A DNA stretch of 64,000 nucleotides, from the NCBI GenBank assembly GCA_963971405.1, contig OZ020491.1:1184910-1248909 (forward strand), written 5' to 3'. The notes beneath the pieces are model-generated. The model did no database searches. It was not told the DNA's origin and saw nothing but the letters and a program-made list of their open reading frames with translations. Of the stretch, positions 37,220 to 48,077 are shown one piece after another. The translations under genes were made by a program, and so were the position numbers. Source of the DNA: Psococerastis gibbosa. Its lineage: Eukaryota; Arthropoda; Insecta; Psocodea; Psocidae. The first letter of the stretch is position 1. Each line of letters starts with the position of its first letter.

Positions 37220-38566
37220 GCAAAAAAATATTACACTCCAATATTATATATGTAGATTATGAGTTAATGGTGCGAATTCAACGGTGTGGAGCTACAGCCA
37301 TACTCTTGCAGAAATGATCTCATTCTCATTACGTATGTTAATCTTTACACGAGCGTACCAACAACCAATTATGAAAGCATACAGATTGGTAATTGCGACA
37401 CCACCGGCACCTACGTGAGGTACTCAATGTTTTTCTTGGCTTGTACAGATAAGATGAAAATACTGTTTGAAGAACAACATGGGCACTTCCGCAGAAAGTG
37501 CAGGCAACCATATCGCCTGCCCTGTCTTTCTACGACGGCTAGGGACAACGCATTAATTTTCGTATTCACTCACGCACCAGGTAGTCATGACCAGCTGCTC
37601 CAACTCTGTGTCAGCTCGCTTTTTAAGATCAGATGTACCATCCGACACACAGAATTTGTAGGAAATTAAATTTCACATGAACTTCACAAAGCTCTACATT
37701 TCGATTATTCCACTAGCACCGTTAGGCTACATCTATGGAATAAACTAGTAGCCTTGTAGGTAGTAAGTAGATAATGCATTACATTCTGAAACATATTTTA
37801 AATTTACAATGTCAACCCCATCACTAAGTAGTAAGTTATACTATATATAGAGATTTATATCGCTGGGGAATAGTTATTTTCACATAATTTTGTCATAATA
37901 TTGTAGATTTATAAATATTACAGTCACAAAAACACAATTTTTTTGATGACGCTGAACAAATCAAATCAAAATCGAATCAAATATATTTATTTACGTTTTT
38001 TTTTGTACAATTACTTAGTAATGTGATTCAGAGGGGCACCGGGCATTCCCATGATGGGAACAAAACGGTGATGTCTGACTGTCGGTAACTAGTCATAGTC
38101 GCATAGTTTGTTTCAGGGCGTAAAAAATAAAAGCTCAATTTCCATTAAAAATGACTAAAAAATATAAATAGGAAATATTGCACGGGTCCATTCGTATGCC
38201 GGTTCTCTTGTAAGGCATGTGACCACACATTTATATTTTATGGATCTATGATGAATGTTCCCTGTGAAATTCAATTTTTTTACGAGGTAGACGTGTTAAA
38301 TAAATAAATATATACGGTATTTCTGTTTAATTATACAAACAAGTACCTAATCAATAAGTAATCGACATGCAAGGTGACCTCTGGATTCAATAAAAAATTT
38401 TAAAAAAATTGGGGCGCTAGAATTTCCCATCTCCCTAGAGCATCCCACAAGACGTTTTTTGCATGAAGTAAAAAATTTTCTTAAAACATAATATTAATGA
38501 TCATAGACTAACACCCATTTTACATTTTTAGTGCGCTGGAATGTCCCATCTCCTCTATAATATATA
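37220..38566. other. 5' flank of the PDZ gene, no recognised gene
   Basis: Should contain the PDZ gene's upstream non-coding exon or promoter, which I cannot place. The 127-codon open frame at 37286-37669 has no recognisable domain and no splice support. Confidence 0.35.
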
Positions 38567-38574
38567 TAACTCTA

Positions 38575-38747
38575 CAAGGCCGTGCCCAGGTTTTGATTTC
38601 GGGGGGGGGGGGGGGCCAAAACATTTTTTATGTAATTCATTAATGAATTAATGGATAAATTCTTCATCATATAGGTTTACATACAAAAATTTATTTGGGG
38701 GGGGGGGGGTGCGGACCCCATAGACCACCCTCCTGGGTACGGCCATG
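38575..38747. mobile_element. hAT-like element with poly-G tracts, perfect 8-bp duplication
   Basis: Ends CAAGGCCGTGCCCAGG and CCTGGGTACGGCCATG. TAACTCTA flanks both sides. Two G runs frame a short AT-rich core. The copy at 60552-60714 is in opposite orientation. Confidence 0.83.
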
Positions 38748-39069
38748 TAACTCTAGGTAATTTCTTAACAGTTCTCGTCCAAGCACCGAAGTTGTGGGGG
38801 GGGGGGGGGGTATATGAAGGGGACTATAAAAATTCTTCATGGAACTACCGTACATTTAAATTTAGACTAGGCGTCGAGGATTGTATCTCGGTAATTCTGT
38901 GGGGCAAGGCCGTAGCCAAGGGGGGGGGGGCTTATTGGGCTGCAGCCCCCCCCCCCCGAAATGAAAAATTGAGGATTAAATAAATTTTCGTTCGGTAACA
39001 TGAATATGTCTTCCTAAGTAAATTATAAACTTTACTGCTGTTAAAACCTTAAAACCTCACTATTTCGTA

Positions 39070-39620
39070 TCTATTTTTTTTAAAATTTTCCCCCGGGGGA
39101 GACCCCCGGTCCCCCTGTTTGGAGCAATATGAATATGCATCCCTTTGCAAGCCTTCCTGCTGTAAAACAACACTGTTTCGCACTTACATTTAAAAATTTT
39201 CCCCCGGGGGAGACCACCGGTTCCCCTGTTTGGTGCAAAATGAATATACATTCCTTTGCAAGCTTTCCTGCTTTAAAACCCCACTGTTTTGCAGTTACAT
39301 TTTCAAAATTTTCTTCCAGGGGAGATCCCCGGTCCCCCTGTTTGGAGCAATATGAATGTGCATTCCTTTGCAAGCTTTCCTGCTGTAAAACCCCACTGTT
39401 TTGCAGTTACATTTGCAAAAATTTTCATCGGGGGAGACCCCCGGGCCCCCCACTTTCGGTTAAATGCAATATAATTTTTATGAATAAGCATTCTTTTGTA
39501 GACTTTTTCAAATCCATAATTTACTGCTGTTAAAATGCCTAAAACCCAACTATTTTGCGTTTATATTTTCAAATTTTTCCCAAGGGAGAGACCCCCGGGC
39601 CCCCCTCTTCGGGTTAAATG
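39070..39620. repeat. Tandem repeat, about five units of 110-150 bp
   Basis: Units share AATTTTC.CC.GGGGGAGACC, then GGTCCCCCTGTTTGGAGCAA, then CCTTTGCAAGC.TTCCTGCTGT. Starts are near 39087, 39196, 39307, 39419 and 39572. The open frames here on both strands arise from the periodicity. Confidence 0.72.
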
Positions 39621-39646
39621 TAATATTGTTTCTATACTTTCTAAAC

Positions 39647-39651
39647 CGTCG
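39647..39651. other. Left target-site duplication of Transib (CGTCG)
   Basis: Identical to 43905-43909. A 5-bp duplication is diagnostic for Transib/RAG-type integration. Confidence 0.92.
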
Positions 39652-39687
39652 CACAGTGGGGTATTTGCCCGATTTAGCTGGCCAAAA
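39652..39687 (+). repeat. Left terminal inverted repeat of Transib
   Basis: 36 bp, beginning with heptamer CACAGTG, identical to the inverse complement of 43869-43904. This is where the transposase would nick and form hairpins, by analogy with RAG1/2 and known Transib. Confidence 0.93.
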
Positions 39688-39920
39688 GTGATTTTTGCAA
39701 AATGTAACAAAGTTGAATCAATATAGGCTAATTTTATTTAAAAAACTTCAAAGTTTTTTAATTTAAAAGATTGGCGGCAAAATATAACGCGGTTTTTTTG
39801 CTATTACGTTGCCAAAGTGGCTATTTGTTTGTTTTTGTGAGCATTTTTTACGCAACACTCAGCACAGCCAAATTTGTGTTATTTTTAATTTTGTAAGCTC
39901 TGTTTGACTTTAACCCCGTT

Positions 39921-42900
39921 ATGGATTTGGACAAAGAAGGTTAGTAGAACATTTTAATATTATGTTTGTTTAGTTTCATGCTATTTAATTGGGTTTAAAT
40001 TGCTGATGAAAGTGACAACTTTTGCTAAATTGCAATTTTTTTGGCTTTTCAAACTAGGAATATGTCAAGAGCCCCACCCGATCCCGGGCTATCTCTTATT
40101 ACTGTGTATAGTTTGACTTATTGAGATGAAGGATTAGTAGAAATCTCGTCCCCGTTCGTCCCCCTTTTCCTACAATATTCACTGAAAGTCTGGTCTGCAA
40201 CCTACATTATATTAGTAGGCAGATATACTGTAATGTGTTCCTGTAAGATAATGTAGGCTCAATACTTTAGTGATGAACCCTGAAACCAAAATGAAGGTAG
40301 TATTTACTGTAGAATACTAAATTAAGCACACATTTAATTTTATAATTGAATAATAATGCATGGAAGTTAATAGCAAAACATTTCACCTACTAGGTACTGA
40401 GTATAACTTTTATGCTTACATCACAGCACATGTAGGCTAAATGTTGCAATTACGCTTCCTAAACAAATATTATTTCAATGTATCGCATAATTAATAGCCT
40501 ATTGTTTATTTATTGGAAAAAGAACGATGAGTTGGCCATCTGTGTGACTGAAGTTGAACTAATTAAAGTGGTGGAGACGCAGTGCGCCCCGGCGCGCTGT
40601 TGTCTGCTGTCAGCTATAGGTAAACCCTGCTAGAGGGCGTGGCAATGCCTCTATTGTACATAGGCCCAAATTTCCTTGGCGTTTACTAATTATTAATTTT
40701 TTTCTTGCAGAAATGCGATTTTGGTCGTCCAAAATCAGTCACAAAGACATTTATTGTAAGATAATGACCAACAGTGGGACGAATTTCGACGAAAAATGCA
40801 ACAATTTTAAAGAAAGCGTGCCACGTTCTTTATTAGGGAAATTCATTAGATTGAAATCCAAGCTGAACGAGAGAAGAAAGTGTTGTAACTATATGGATAA
40901 TCGTTTCGTAGAAAAACACCGCCAGTGGTTGGAACTGGTATGGCACGAGGGAGGTACAGAGGTAAAGCCGGGACGGCCAAATGCGGACTTCGCTTCTAGT
41001 TCGGGTCGGACAAAAAGAAGGAGGGTGAAAAAAATTGTGGAGGAAGTTGATTCCCAAGAACTGCTTCTTGCTGCTCGTTCTAAGATATATAGAAAGGGGA
41101 AGAGGCAAGCAGCTTCAGTAATGGATGGCTTGATGGGTTCTCCTTCAAAAGTGAAGAAAATTAAGATGGTAATAGAAGAGGACCGGCACAGCAGCTTGGT
41201 GAAAAACACACTTACTGCGAAAGAGGCACTCGGAATGATCGTGGACGCAGATCTAACTAGAAATCAGTATAATATCGTTAGAGGCACAGGCACAAATAAA
41301 AAATTGTACCCTTCGTACAGTATTGTCCAACGAGAAAAGAGGAAATGCTACCCGGCTCCAGAAGCTGTAACCATAACTGAAACAAAGGCGGAAGTGGACT
41401 TAAAAGAACTTCTAAAGCTGACGACGCACAGGCTATTGATAGCTTTACCGGAAATGCCAGAAGAACGCGAGCTCACATTAATTTCGAAATGGGGCTGTGA
41501 TGGGAGTCAGCAGGCAGAATACAAGCAGGTCTTCAAGGACGAAGTAAATGCTTCTGATTCAGCAGTTTTCCAAAGTTCCATGGTGCCATTGAAACTCGTC
41601 TCGACTCAGACAGGACTACCGATCTGGGTGAATCCTCTGCCTTCTTCTCCGCGATTGTGTAGGCCTATAAGAATTCATTTCAAAAAAGAAACTGCCGAAG
41701 GGACACAAGAAGAGATGCAGCATATTGAAGATTCGCTGACAGGTTTCAATAATGTAACTTTGAATGTCTTTGATAAGACATACAAAATTAAAGTAATTAT
41801 GTTACCCACAATGGTTGACGGAAAGGTGTGTAATGCTGCTACTGACACAAGATCCACTATGGCATGTTACATTTGTGGAGGTAACATGAACACTTTCAAT
41901 GATCTGACGATATCGCGAAAGGTAAATGAGGAGAGCCTGAAGTTTGGGTTATCCACTTTGCACGCTAGAATAAGACTAATGGAAAGCATTTTAAAAATTT
42001 CGTACAAGCTGCCATTGAAAAAGTGGAAGGTGCCGAAAAAAGACGTAGAAGGGAAAAGAATAATGAAAGAAAGAAAAAAGGAAATTCAACGCAGATTCAA
42101 AACGGAACTGGGCCTAATTGTGGACGTGCCAAAAGCAGGGGCAGGCAATACCAACGATGGCAATACATCACGAAGATTCTTTGAGAGTCCAGAAAAAGCG
42201 CATGATATAACAGGTGAGTCGAATGAAGAAATATTTTCCTCCTCTCTGTTCATATACTACGTAGGTACCCTACTGTTTATTTTTGAAAACACATTACATT
42301 GCTATATAGGCCTATATAAAATGCTCAATTTATCTCTAGTATATTATATTAACTTGTTATTTATTTGTTCCAGGGTTTGACTTATCCTTAATCCAACGCC
42401 TCAAAGTAATCATCGAGGTATTGTGTTCTACGAGGAAAATTGATGTTGAAAAATTTGGAATTTATACGAAGGAAACTGCCGAATTATACGTGACAAATTA
42501 TCAATGGTACCCAATGACACCGACCCTCCACAAGTTGTTGGTCCACGGGCCTGTAATAGTCGAGAGCTCTCTTCTGCCTATTGGTATTTAATTTAATTAC
42601 TAACCTATACTTTTTCAATGATGTGATTGTACTGTATTCTATATACCTATTACAATAGTTTATATAATTATATATTTTTCATTAATTATTCGATTTAATT
42701 TTAGGCCAGTTGTCAGAGGAGGCAGCGGAAGCACGGAACAAAAGCCTCCGCAAGTACCGCAAGGGGTATTCGCGAAAATGTTCTCGCATAGCCACAAATG
42801 AGGATGTGTTAAACAGACTGCTTCTAACTTCAGACCCCTTGCTGTCTCTTGAATACATCAATACACGGCTGCATAGAAGACCATCCAAAAAATTATCAGA

Positions 42901-42964
42901 AGAGAGCACTAACATGCTAATTATAGAGGAGGAATCAGCCAGCTCATCAGAATCAGATGAATAA
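39921..42964 (+). CDS. Transib transposase, RAG1-related, 663 aa, 4 exons
   Basis: Catalyses cut-and-paste transposition of the surrounding element in the nucleus; RAG1 of vertebrates descends from this family. Exons are 39921-39939, 40711-42213, 42374-42583 and 42705-42964, all GT-AG and in phase, with no stop. The start ATG at 39921 is the only one that joins by a GTTAGT donor to the CAG acceptor at 40710; a fallback start is 40713. Visible residues: first catalytic Asp D270 in KWGCDGS; second, D376 in MVDGK; zinc ligands C392 and C395 in CYICG; the conserved NTNDGNTSRRFF at 487-497; H560 and H565 in LHKLLVHG; and catalytic Glu E586 in EEAAEARNK. The D-D spacing (106) and the H565-to-E586 spacing (21) are close to those of RAG1. 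An N-terminal region with several Cys/His residues and a basic KRRRVKK (possible nuclear signal) precedes the core. Intron 2 is open in frame for 55 codons, so a retained-intron truncated form is possible. Confidence 0.93.
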
Positions 42965-43316
42965 CTGAAGGGGAAAGGGAGCCAATAGCAGAAAGTTGCC
43001 TCTGATCTCTCTACTTTTTGCAATATACAAATCGGCACTGTTTTAATGTTTAATGTTTTAAATTTCCTAAATCCAGCTTATCGGGGTATTTAGCCTGCTT
43101 GTATTGTACCACTTAATGTTTGCCTTTGGCATTTAATGAATCAATATCTAGGCCTACATAGGCTACCGAACGAAAATATTTTGACCAATTTAAAGGCTAG
43201 ATTCAGGTTATAAGCTGATCTTGACTACCCAAATATTTGATTATTTATTTATTTAATAAATAAATAATTTATTTATGGCTGTCAAAATTTGCATATCAAC
43301 TAATATGATATATTTC
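42965..43316 (+). other. Transib 3' UTR segment
   Basis: Follows the transposase stop. AT-rich, with AATAAA-type words near 43255 that could serve for polyadenylation. No other feature. Confidence 0.4.
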
Positions 43317-43825
43317 CACCTAAATATGAATTTTGGCCTCAATTAGCCCATAATAAGCTGAGATATAGACTTTTGCCGATTTTGGCCGCCATCTTGAATT
43401 TTTTTTAACAAAAATTTTTTGTAATTTTTTTTCTACCTAAGATGCACCTAAATATGAATTTTGGCTTGAATTAATTCATAATAAGCTGAGATATAGAATT
43501 TGGTCGATTTTGGCCGCCATCTTGGATTTTTTTTAACAAAAATTTTTCGTAATTTTTTTCTACCTAAGATGCACCTAAATATGAATTTTGGCTTGAATTA
43601 GTTCATAATAAGCTGAGATATAGAATTTGGTCGATTTTGACCGCCATCTTGGATTTTTTTTAACAAAATTTTTTTGTGATTTTTTTCTACCTAAGATGCA
43701 CCTAAATATGAATTTTGGCTTGAATTAGTTCATAATAAGCTGAGATATAGAATTTGGTCAATTTTGGCCGCCATCTTGAATTTTTTTTAACAAAATTTTT
43801 TTGTAATTTTTTTCTACCTAAGATC
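43317..43825 (+). repeat. Four tandem 127-bp repeats in the Transib 3' region
   Basis: Units begin CACCTAAATATGAATTTTGG at 43317, 43445, 43572 and 43699. Spacing is 128, 127 and 127 bases, and a partial fifth copy stops at 43829. Each contains TTTTG(G/A)CCGCCATCTTG, the complement of a CAAGATGGCGGC core. They end 40 bp before the right terminal repeat and have no counterpart at the left end. Confidence 0.9.
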
Positions 43826-43868
43826 CACCTTTCCACCAAGTTTCATGAAAATCGCTTGATTTTCTGAG

Positions 43869-43904
43869 TTTTGGCCAGCTAAATCGGGCAAATACCCCAC
43901 TGTG
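43869..43904 (-). repeat. Right terminal inverted repeat of Transib
   Basis: 36 bp, perfect inverse complement of the left repeat. The pairing ends at base 37, where left G faces right C. Confidence 0.93.
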
Positions 43905-43909
43905 CGTCG
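43905..43909. other. Right target-site duplication of Transib (CGTCG)
   Basis: Directly follows CACTGTG at the element end and matches the left copy exactly. Confidence 0.92.
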
Positions 43910-44165
43910 TAATGATATCATCGCATTTTAGTCCGCATATCCGCAATATGTTATAAACCTGTGTTCGCACCGAAGCTAAACCCTCCAATTTTGATGTGCA
44001 TATGCTATCATAGTATATACGAGTAACACCATAACCTCTAAGGAATACACTAGATATAAATGAATTCTCAAGAAGTAAATTTACACTAGATAGGATCTCA
44101 GTAGGCACAGCCCCCCCCCCCCCCCCCCCCCGAAAAAAAATCCTGGCTACGGGCTTGCTGTGGGG

Positions 44166-46256
44166 ATGCTTACGTATATTTTTATGTTTCTATGTATAGC
44201 TCGGAAATCAGTAGGTCTAGAGCAGTTGTTACTTGTTGATAATGATATAGTGTGTTTACATTGCAGTTGCTCAGAAAACCGGCCACGTCTTGGTGTCTTG
44301 TGGTCGTTTGGGAACATTCGTCTTGTATACAAATTAAGTAGGCATACTTTTGAGCTGACAGCGTGATCCATATGATTTACCGCCATGGATAAGCGTCCGT
44401 GGTTTAAAGTTTTAGTGTAATTAAGACACGTCTGTAAGACTTCCCCAACGATCTTTATATAACATTTTTAAAAAAAAGGGGAAAAGGAAATACTCAACCG
44501 GTTTCATGGCATGGCAATGACTATGGGGCTATAAGTTAAGAGCTACACTGGTCAACAGGTTCCCAAAGCAACAGGAAGTGAAAAAAAAATCAGATCAACG
44601 CTTTAATTTTAATTGACCCATAGCTGTTATGGCGTAGGTAGGTTTGACTCCTGCCCTCGAGACTGGTGCTGTAAGCACATAAGTCCGGCATTTCTCTGTC
44701 ATGACAGAGATGAAAGCCTTAGCAATCCTTCAATTATGGATCAACAACCTTAGGAAATATTCTAAAATAGGTTATTTTGCAACAGCTTACCGGCGGTAAT
44801 TTGAAATCGGGCTTGGAATGAAGAAAATAATTAAACCTAGGGCTTAAGACATGAATTCACGAACAACACTGACACAACCATCCATGGTAACCGCTATAAA
44901 TCAACTGAAGTTTAAATTCTTGTTTGTTTACATACTGCGTCATGGCTGCCAACATGGTTTAGCTGCCAACCTGAAACGCGCTATTTTTAAAATAGTAACA
45001 TAATTTTGGCACGTTTGTATAATTATGTTATCAAATTTCTAATTTTTTTTTCAATATTTCCTTCTCACCTAAAATGCTCTCATTGCTTTCCTTTCCATCA
45101 GTTGTTGTTGTTGACAACTTAGAAGTGAAACACTTAGGCTATTTGTTTACAACAGTTAATCACAGTTCAGTCTACTAATTGTCTTTAATCCATGATCAGC
45201 TCAGTCATTTAACCTTTCACACACAATCACTAGCTTCTTTTAGTTTTTTTCTGAACATTTCCACTGTACCTATTGCATTCTCTTATTCTTCTGCTCAGTT
45301 TGTTATATTCGGAGATTCCGTCTTGAAATATTGTCTCCCTGACTTGACTAGGCTACCACTAGTAGTTAGATTTTCTCGTCTCGTAGGAGTGCCTTTCTTG
45401 GTATCTCATATAGTTAGCGCTAGGTACTCGGTCGTCAGACCTTTATCGATTTTGAATATTAGTGTCATAGTGTCCAAGTAGAGGTTTTCTTCAATTTTAT
45501 TGTTAACCAGTCTAATTTCATCACCATCTCCTCTATAGGTGTATCCCATTCCGCTCGCAGAATGATTCTCATGGCTTGATTTGATATTTTCTGGAGTTTT
45601 GATGTGTTTTCTTTGGACGCTTGATACCAGAGTTGTCGTAAAACGAGTTAATTGCCATTATCGTGGATATAAATGCCGGCTTTCTGTCACATTTTATTCC
45701 ATCCCTCTACACATAAAATATCCTATGATATGAATTATTTAAGGTTTTGATTGGCCGACATCTTTAGATTAAATGGCAAATCAGGCTGATTTATGAGCCT
45801 GATCAAGACACTGGTATGATTATTGATTGATTGATTAATTATTGTGTCAAGTTCCGTCAAAATCGGATATCTACGGCAGTTAGTGTTTCCTAAAATCTTT
45901 ATAGATACATACAGTAATATATATACAATATATTCTATGATATGTATTGTGATGATCACATCAGAATCTCAGTGCAAATTCGCTAGTCTTCCAGGCCGAA
46001 GATCGTACAATTTCGAGGCGCTGACGGTCTGTAGTGAGCACAGAATACTATAATATGGTAGTGAGCGAGCGGTTAGGGGGAGGACCTAAGGGCAACTATA
46101 ACCTTAGTAGGCCTGGGTCCATAAAAAGTCCTTAACACTGTCGTATCAATCTAATGACAACGAAATACACAGTACTCATACCACTCGAAATGTTTTGGCA
46201 AGCATGCCTAATACATAACATTGGAAACTGCAAGCTAAATAAACACAACTCAATAC
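44166..46256. other. Intergenic stretch without a recognised gene
   Basis: The open frames are short and unrecognised. A segment at 44870-44995 (CATGGCTGCCAACATGG and ACGCGCTATTTTTAAAATAG) resembles 60060-60175, indicating a dispersed repeat. The segment 45848-45900 carries the TTCCGTCAAAATCGGATATC cassette. Confidence 0.4.
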
Positions 46257-46660
46257 AAAATTTTCTATTAAGGTACGTTTTAAGAGTACAACACTATACA
46301 GTTATCTTCGTACAACAGAGTAGCCTACGTAACACTTGATTAAAAAATAGTGGTTTGAACCCAATTTCCACACAATAGTAGGAAACATTACTAAATTAAG
46401 TTAAAAAATATTTATAGCTAACCTTAATATCATGGTACATTAGGCCTAGTGTAAAATTTCTACTAAGGTACGTTTTATGAGTACAATACTACTAATAAGT
46501 ACTAGTTATCTTCGTACAACAGAGTACGTAACACTTGGTGTAAATAATGGTTTGAACCCAATTTCCCCACAATAATAGGAAATATTACTAAATTAAGTTA
46601 ATTTTTTTAAAATTAATAGCTAATCTTAATATTATGGTAGCTACATTTAGTCCTAGTTGA
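46257..46660 (+). repeat. Tandem duplication of a ~200-bp unit
   Basis: 46257-46453 and 46454-46660 share TACGTTTTA.GAGTACAA, TTATCTTCGTACAACAGAGT, GTTTGAACCCAATTTCC and the ATTACTAAATTAAGTTAA segment. The copies are clearly diverged. Confidence 0.75.
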
Positions 46661-46805
46661 GAGGAATGTCTCTTTATAGGAACTTTTCGTTGCTAATTCA
46701 CTTAAATGCGTTTTACAGGAACTTATAGAACTAACCTATTTTAAAGGTACAACAACAATGTTACAATTCTACAAAATTCATTAAAAATTGCAGGTTTGTG
46801 ACATA

Positions 46806-47197
46806 CATTGGCGTAATATAAGCTTGCCCCGCAGCCCCCCCCCCCCCTCAGCATTTAAATAAATATTATTCAATTTTATTATTCAAAAAAGTATGCAGTC
46901 ATTTCATCAATGTTTTGTTATGACGTTGTCCCGTTAAACTACCGTCCGTAAACCGATTTTGCAGACAACCTATTTTCTTTTTTCGAAAACAGGCGCATTT
47001 TTCGTCTTACTGGTTGAATAGTATAGTCACAGTGTATAATGCATTTCATACACATTAAAAAAAAGAAAATGTAAATACCAAAACAAGCCATATAATTTGC
47101 TGGGCAGGCTTCAGCAGTCAATGAGTAATGAATATGAAAATCAAAGTCTTGGGGTCCTAAAGCCCCCTCCCAGATATTTTGGGAATTTACGCCAATG
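46806..47197. mobile_element. hAT-like element with perfect 8-bp duplication
   Basis: Ends CATTGGCGTAA and TTACGCCAATG, with GTGACATA on both flanks. A C run lies near the left end. No coding capacity. Confidence 0.8.
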
Positions 47198-47480
47198 GTG
47201 ACATAGCCTATGTATTTGACCAATTACCATACACTAGTATAGGACGTACAATAACACAACATGGAACAATGAATACAGCACAAATGTTACTCTGAGGCAA
47301 TTTCGAATAGAGAAAATATGTCTATTCCTTAAACTATGAGAACAATGAGAAAATAGGAGGGTAGCATGAAAGCACAGACAATAAAAATAGAGAAATGACC
47401 ACTGACACATCTCGTTGACAAATAAGCTAACAAATAGCCTTTTTTACATCAATTTCTAATGGTTTCACTGGAGAACTCGT

Positions 47481-47854
47481 CTATGATTTTTTACGACCTG
47501 GCCTATCGATGAGCTGAGATAAAAAATAGCATAAATTACACATCATTCCAGAGTGATCAACTGGGTTTAACCATTTATGGCATATCTCACACCGGTTTGG
47601 CTTCCCTGCAGTGTGGATTCTCCTATGCCTGTCAAGATTGCTCTTTTTAGAGAACTTTTTCGCGCAGACGTCACACTCAACCGGTTTTACTGCATGATTA
47701 ATATGCAAATGGGTCCGCATCATGGAAGGGTCTCGGAATCGTTTGCGACAGACCTCACACCGGTATGGCTTATTCCCTCGGGGGGTTTTATTTGTACAAT
47801 GGAACAATCCCTCACTAGGTTCTTCCTTCTTCTTGGGAACATGCATTTGTATGC
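47481..47854 (-). CDS. C2H2 zinc-finger protein, C-terminal exon
   Basis: The terminal exon encodes 124 residues after a split Gly codon and ends at TAG 47481-47483. A Lys/Glu-rich lead (VPKKKEEPSEG) is followed by one complete finger YRCEVCRKRFRDPSMMRTHL...H and a second VECDVCAKKFSKKSNLDRHR..H, joined by a linker. A third, degenerate finger (NRCEICHKW) lacks the final histidine pair. The tail is basic (GRKKS). Such fingers bind DNA, and the product is probably a nuclear transcription factor. Acceptor TTTCAG/GCATAC accepts the donor at 49076 in phase. The upstream exons are not resolved. An ATG just inside the exon could also act as a start. Confidence 0.78.
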
Positions 47855-48077
47855 CTGAAATGGTTAGAAAACAATTATATTAAAACTAAACGTCACATAT
47901 TGTATCGTATATAAATATCGTGATGAAATCCAGGGTGCAACATAGGTGAAATAACAAGCGTTTAATGAGAGTGGACTCCGCACATTGGCCTGTAAGTAAA
48001 GCTTAAAACAGTTCCCCCAAAATTTGGGTGGCACGTCACTGCAAAGTCCAACAAAAAATTATCAATGTAATGTTCAC

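Larger units (their letters stand above)
39652..43904 (+). mobile_element. Transib transposon, apparently complete (4253 bp)
   Basis: Perfect 36-bp terminal inverted repeats start CACAGTGGGGTATTTGCC and continue to GGCCAAAA at 39652-39687; the inverse complement is at 43869-43904. The target duplication CGTCG is perfect (39647-39651 and 43905-43909), five bases and GC-rich as known for Transib. The first seven bases equal the V(D)J recombination signal heptamer. The interior carries one intact four-exon transposase gene and a 3' tandem array. No disabling change is visible, so the insertion looks young. Confidence 0.95.
38905..44157. mobile_element. hAT-like element hosting the Transib insertion
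   Basis: Ends CAAGGCCGTAGCCAAGG and CCTGGCTACGGGCTTG are inverted repeats. CTGTGGGG flanks both (38897-38904 and 44158-44165). Without the Transib it is about 1.0 kb and consists of G/C runs and a tandem ~110-bp repeat. Confidence 0.78.

Noticed and set aside
37286-37669. 127-codon plus-strand frame upstream of the PDZ gene
   Set aside because: No recognisable motif and composition unlike the real exons; no splice signals with neighbours.
39080-39533. Overlapping open frames of up to 134 codons on both strands
   Set aside because: They are produced by a ~110-bp tandem repeat whose unit has no stop in those frames. Repetitive protein, no domain.
39652-39720. Search for a RAG-type nonamer (ACAAAAACC) at 12 or 23 bases from the CACAGTG heptamer
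   Set aside because: Nothing convincing at either spacing; only the heptamer is shared with V(D)J signals.
42214-42380. C-terminal extension of the Transib frame into intron 2
   Set aside because: The sequence turns AT-rich and hydrophobic, while the conserved family region continues only after splicing at 42213/42374.
47577-47858. 93-codon plus-strand frame
   Set aside because: Antisense of the C2H2 zinc-finger exon.
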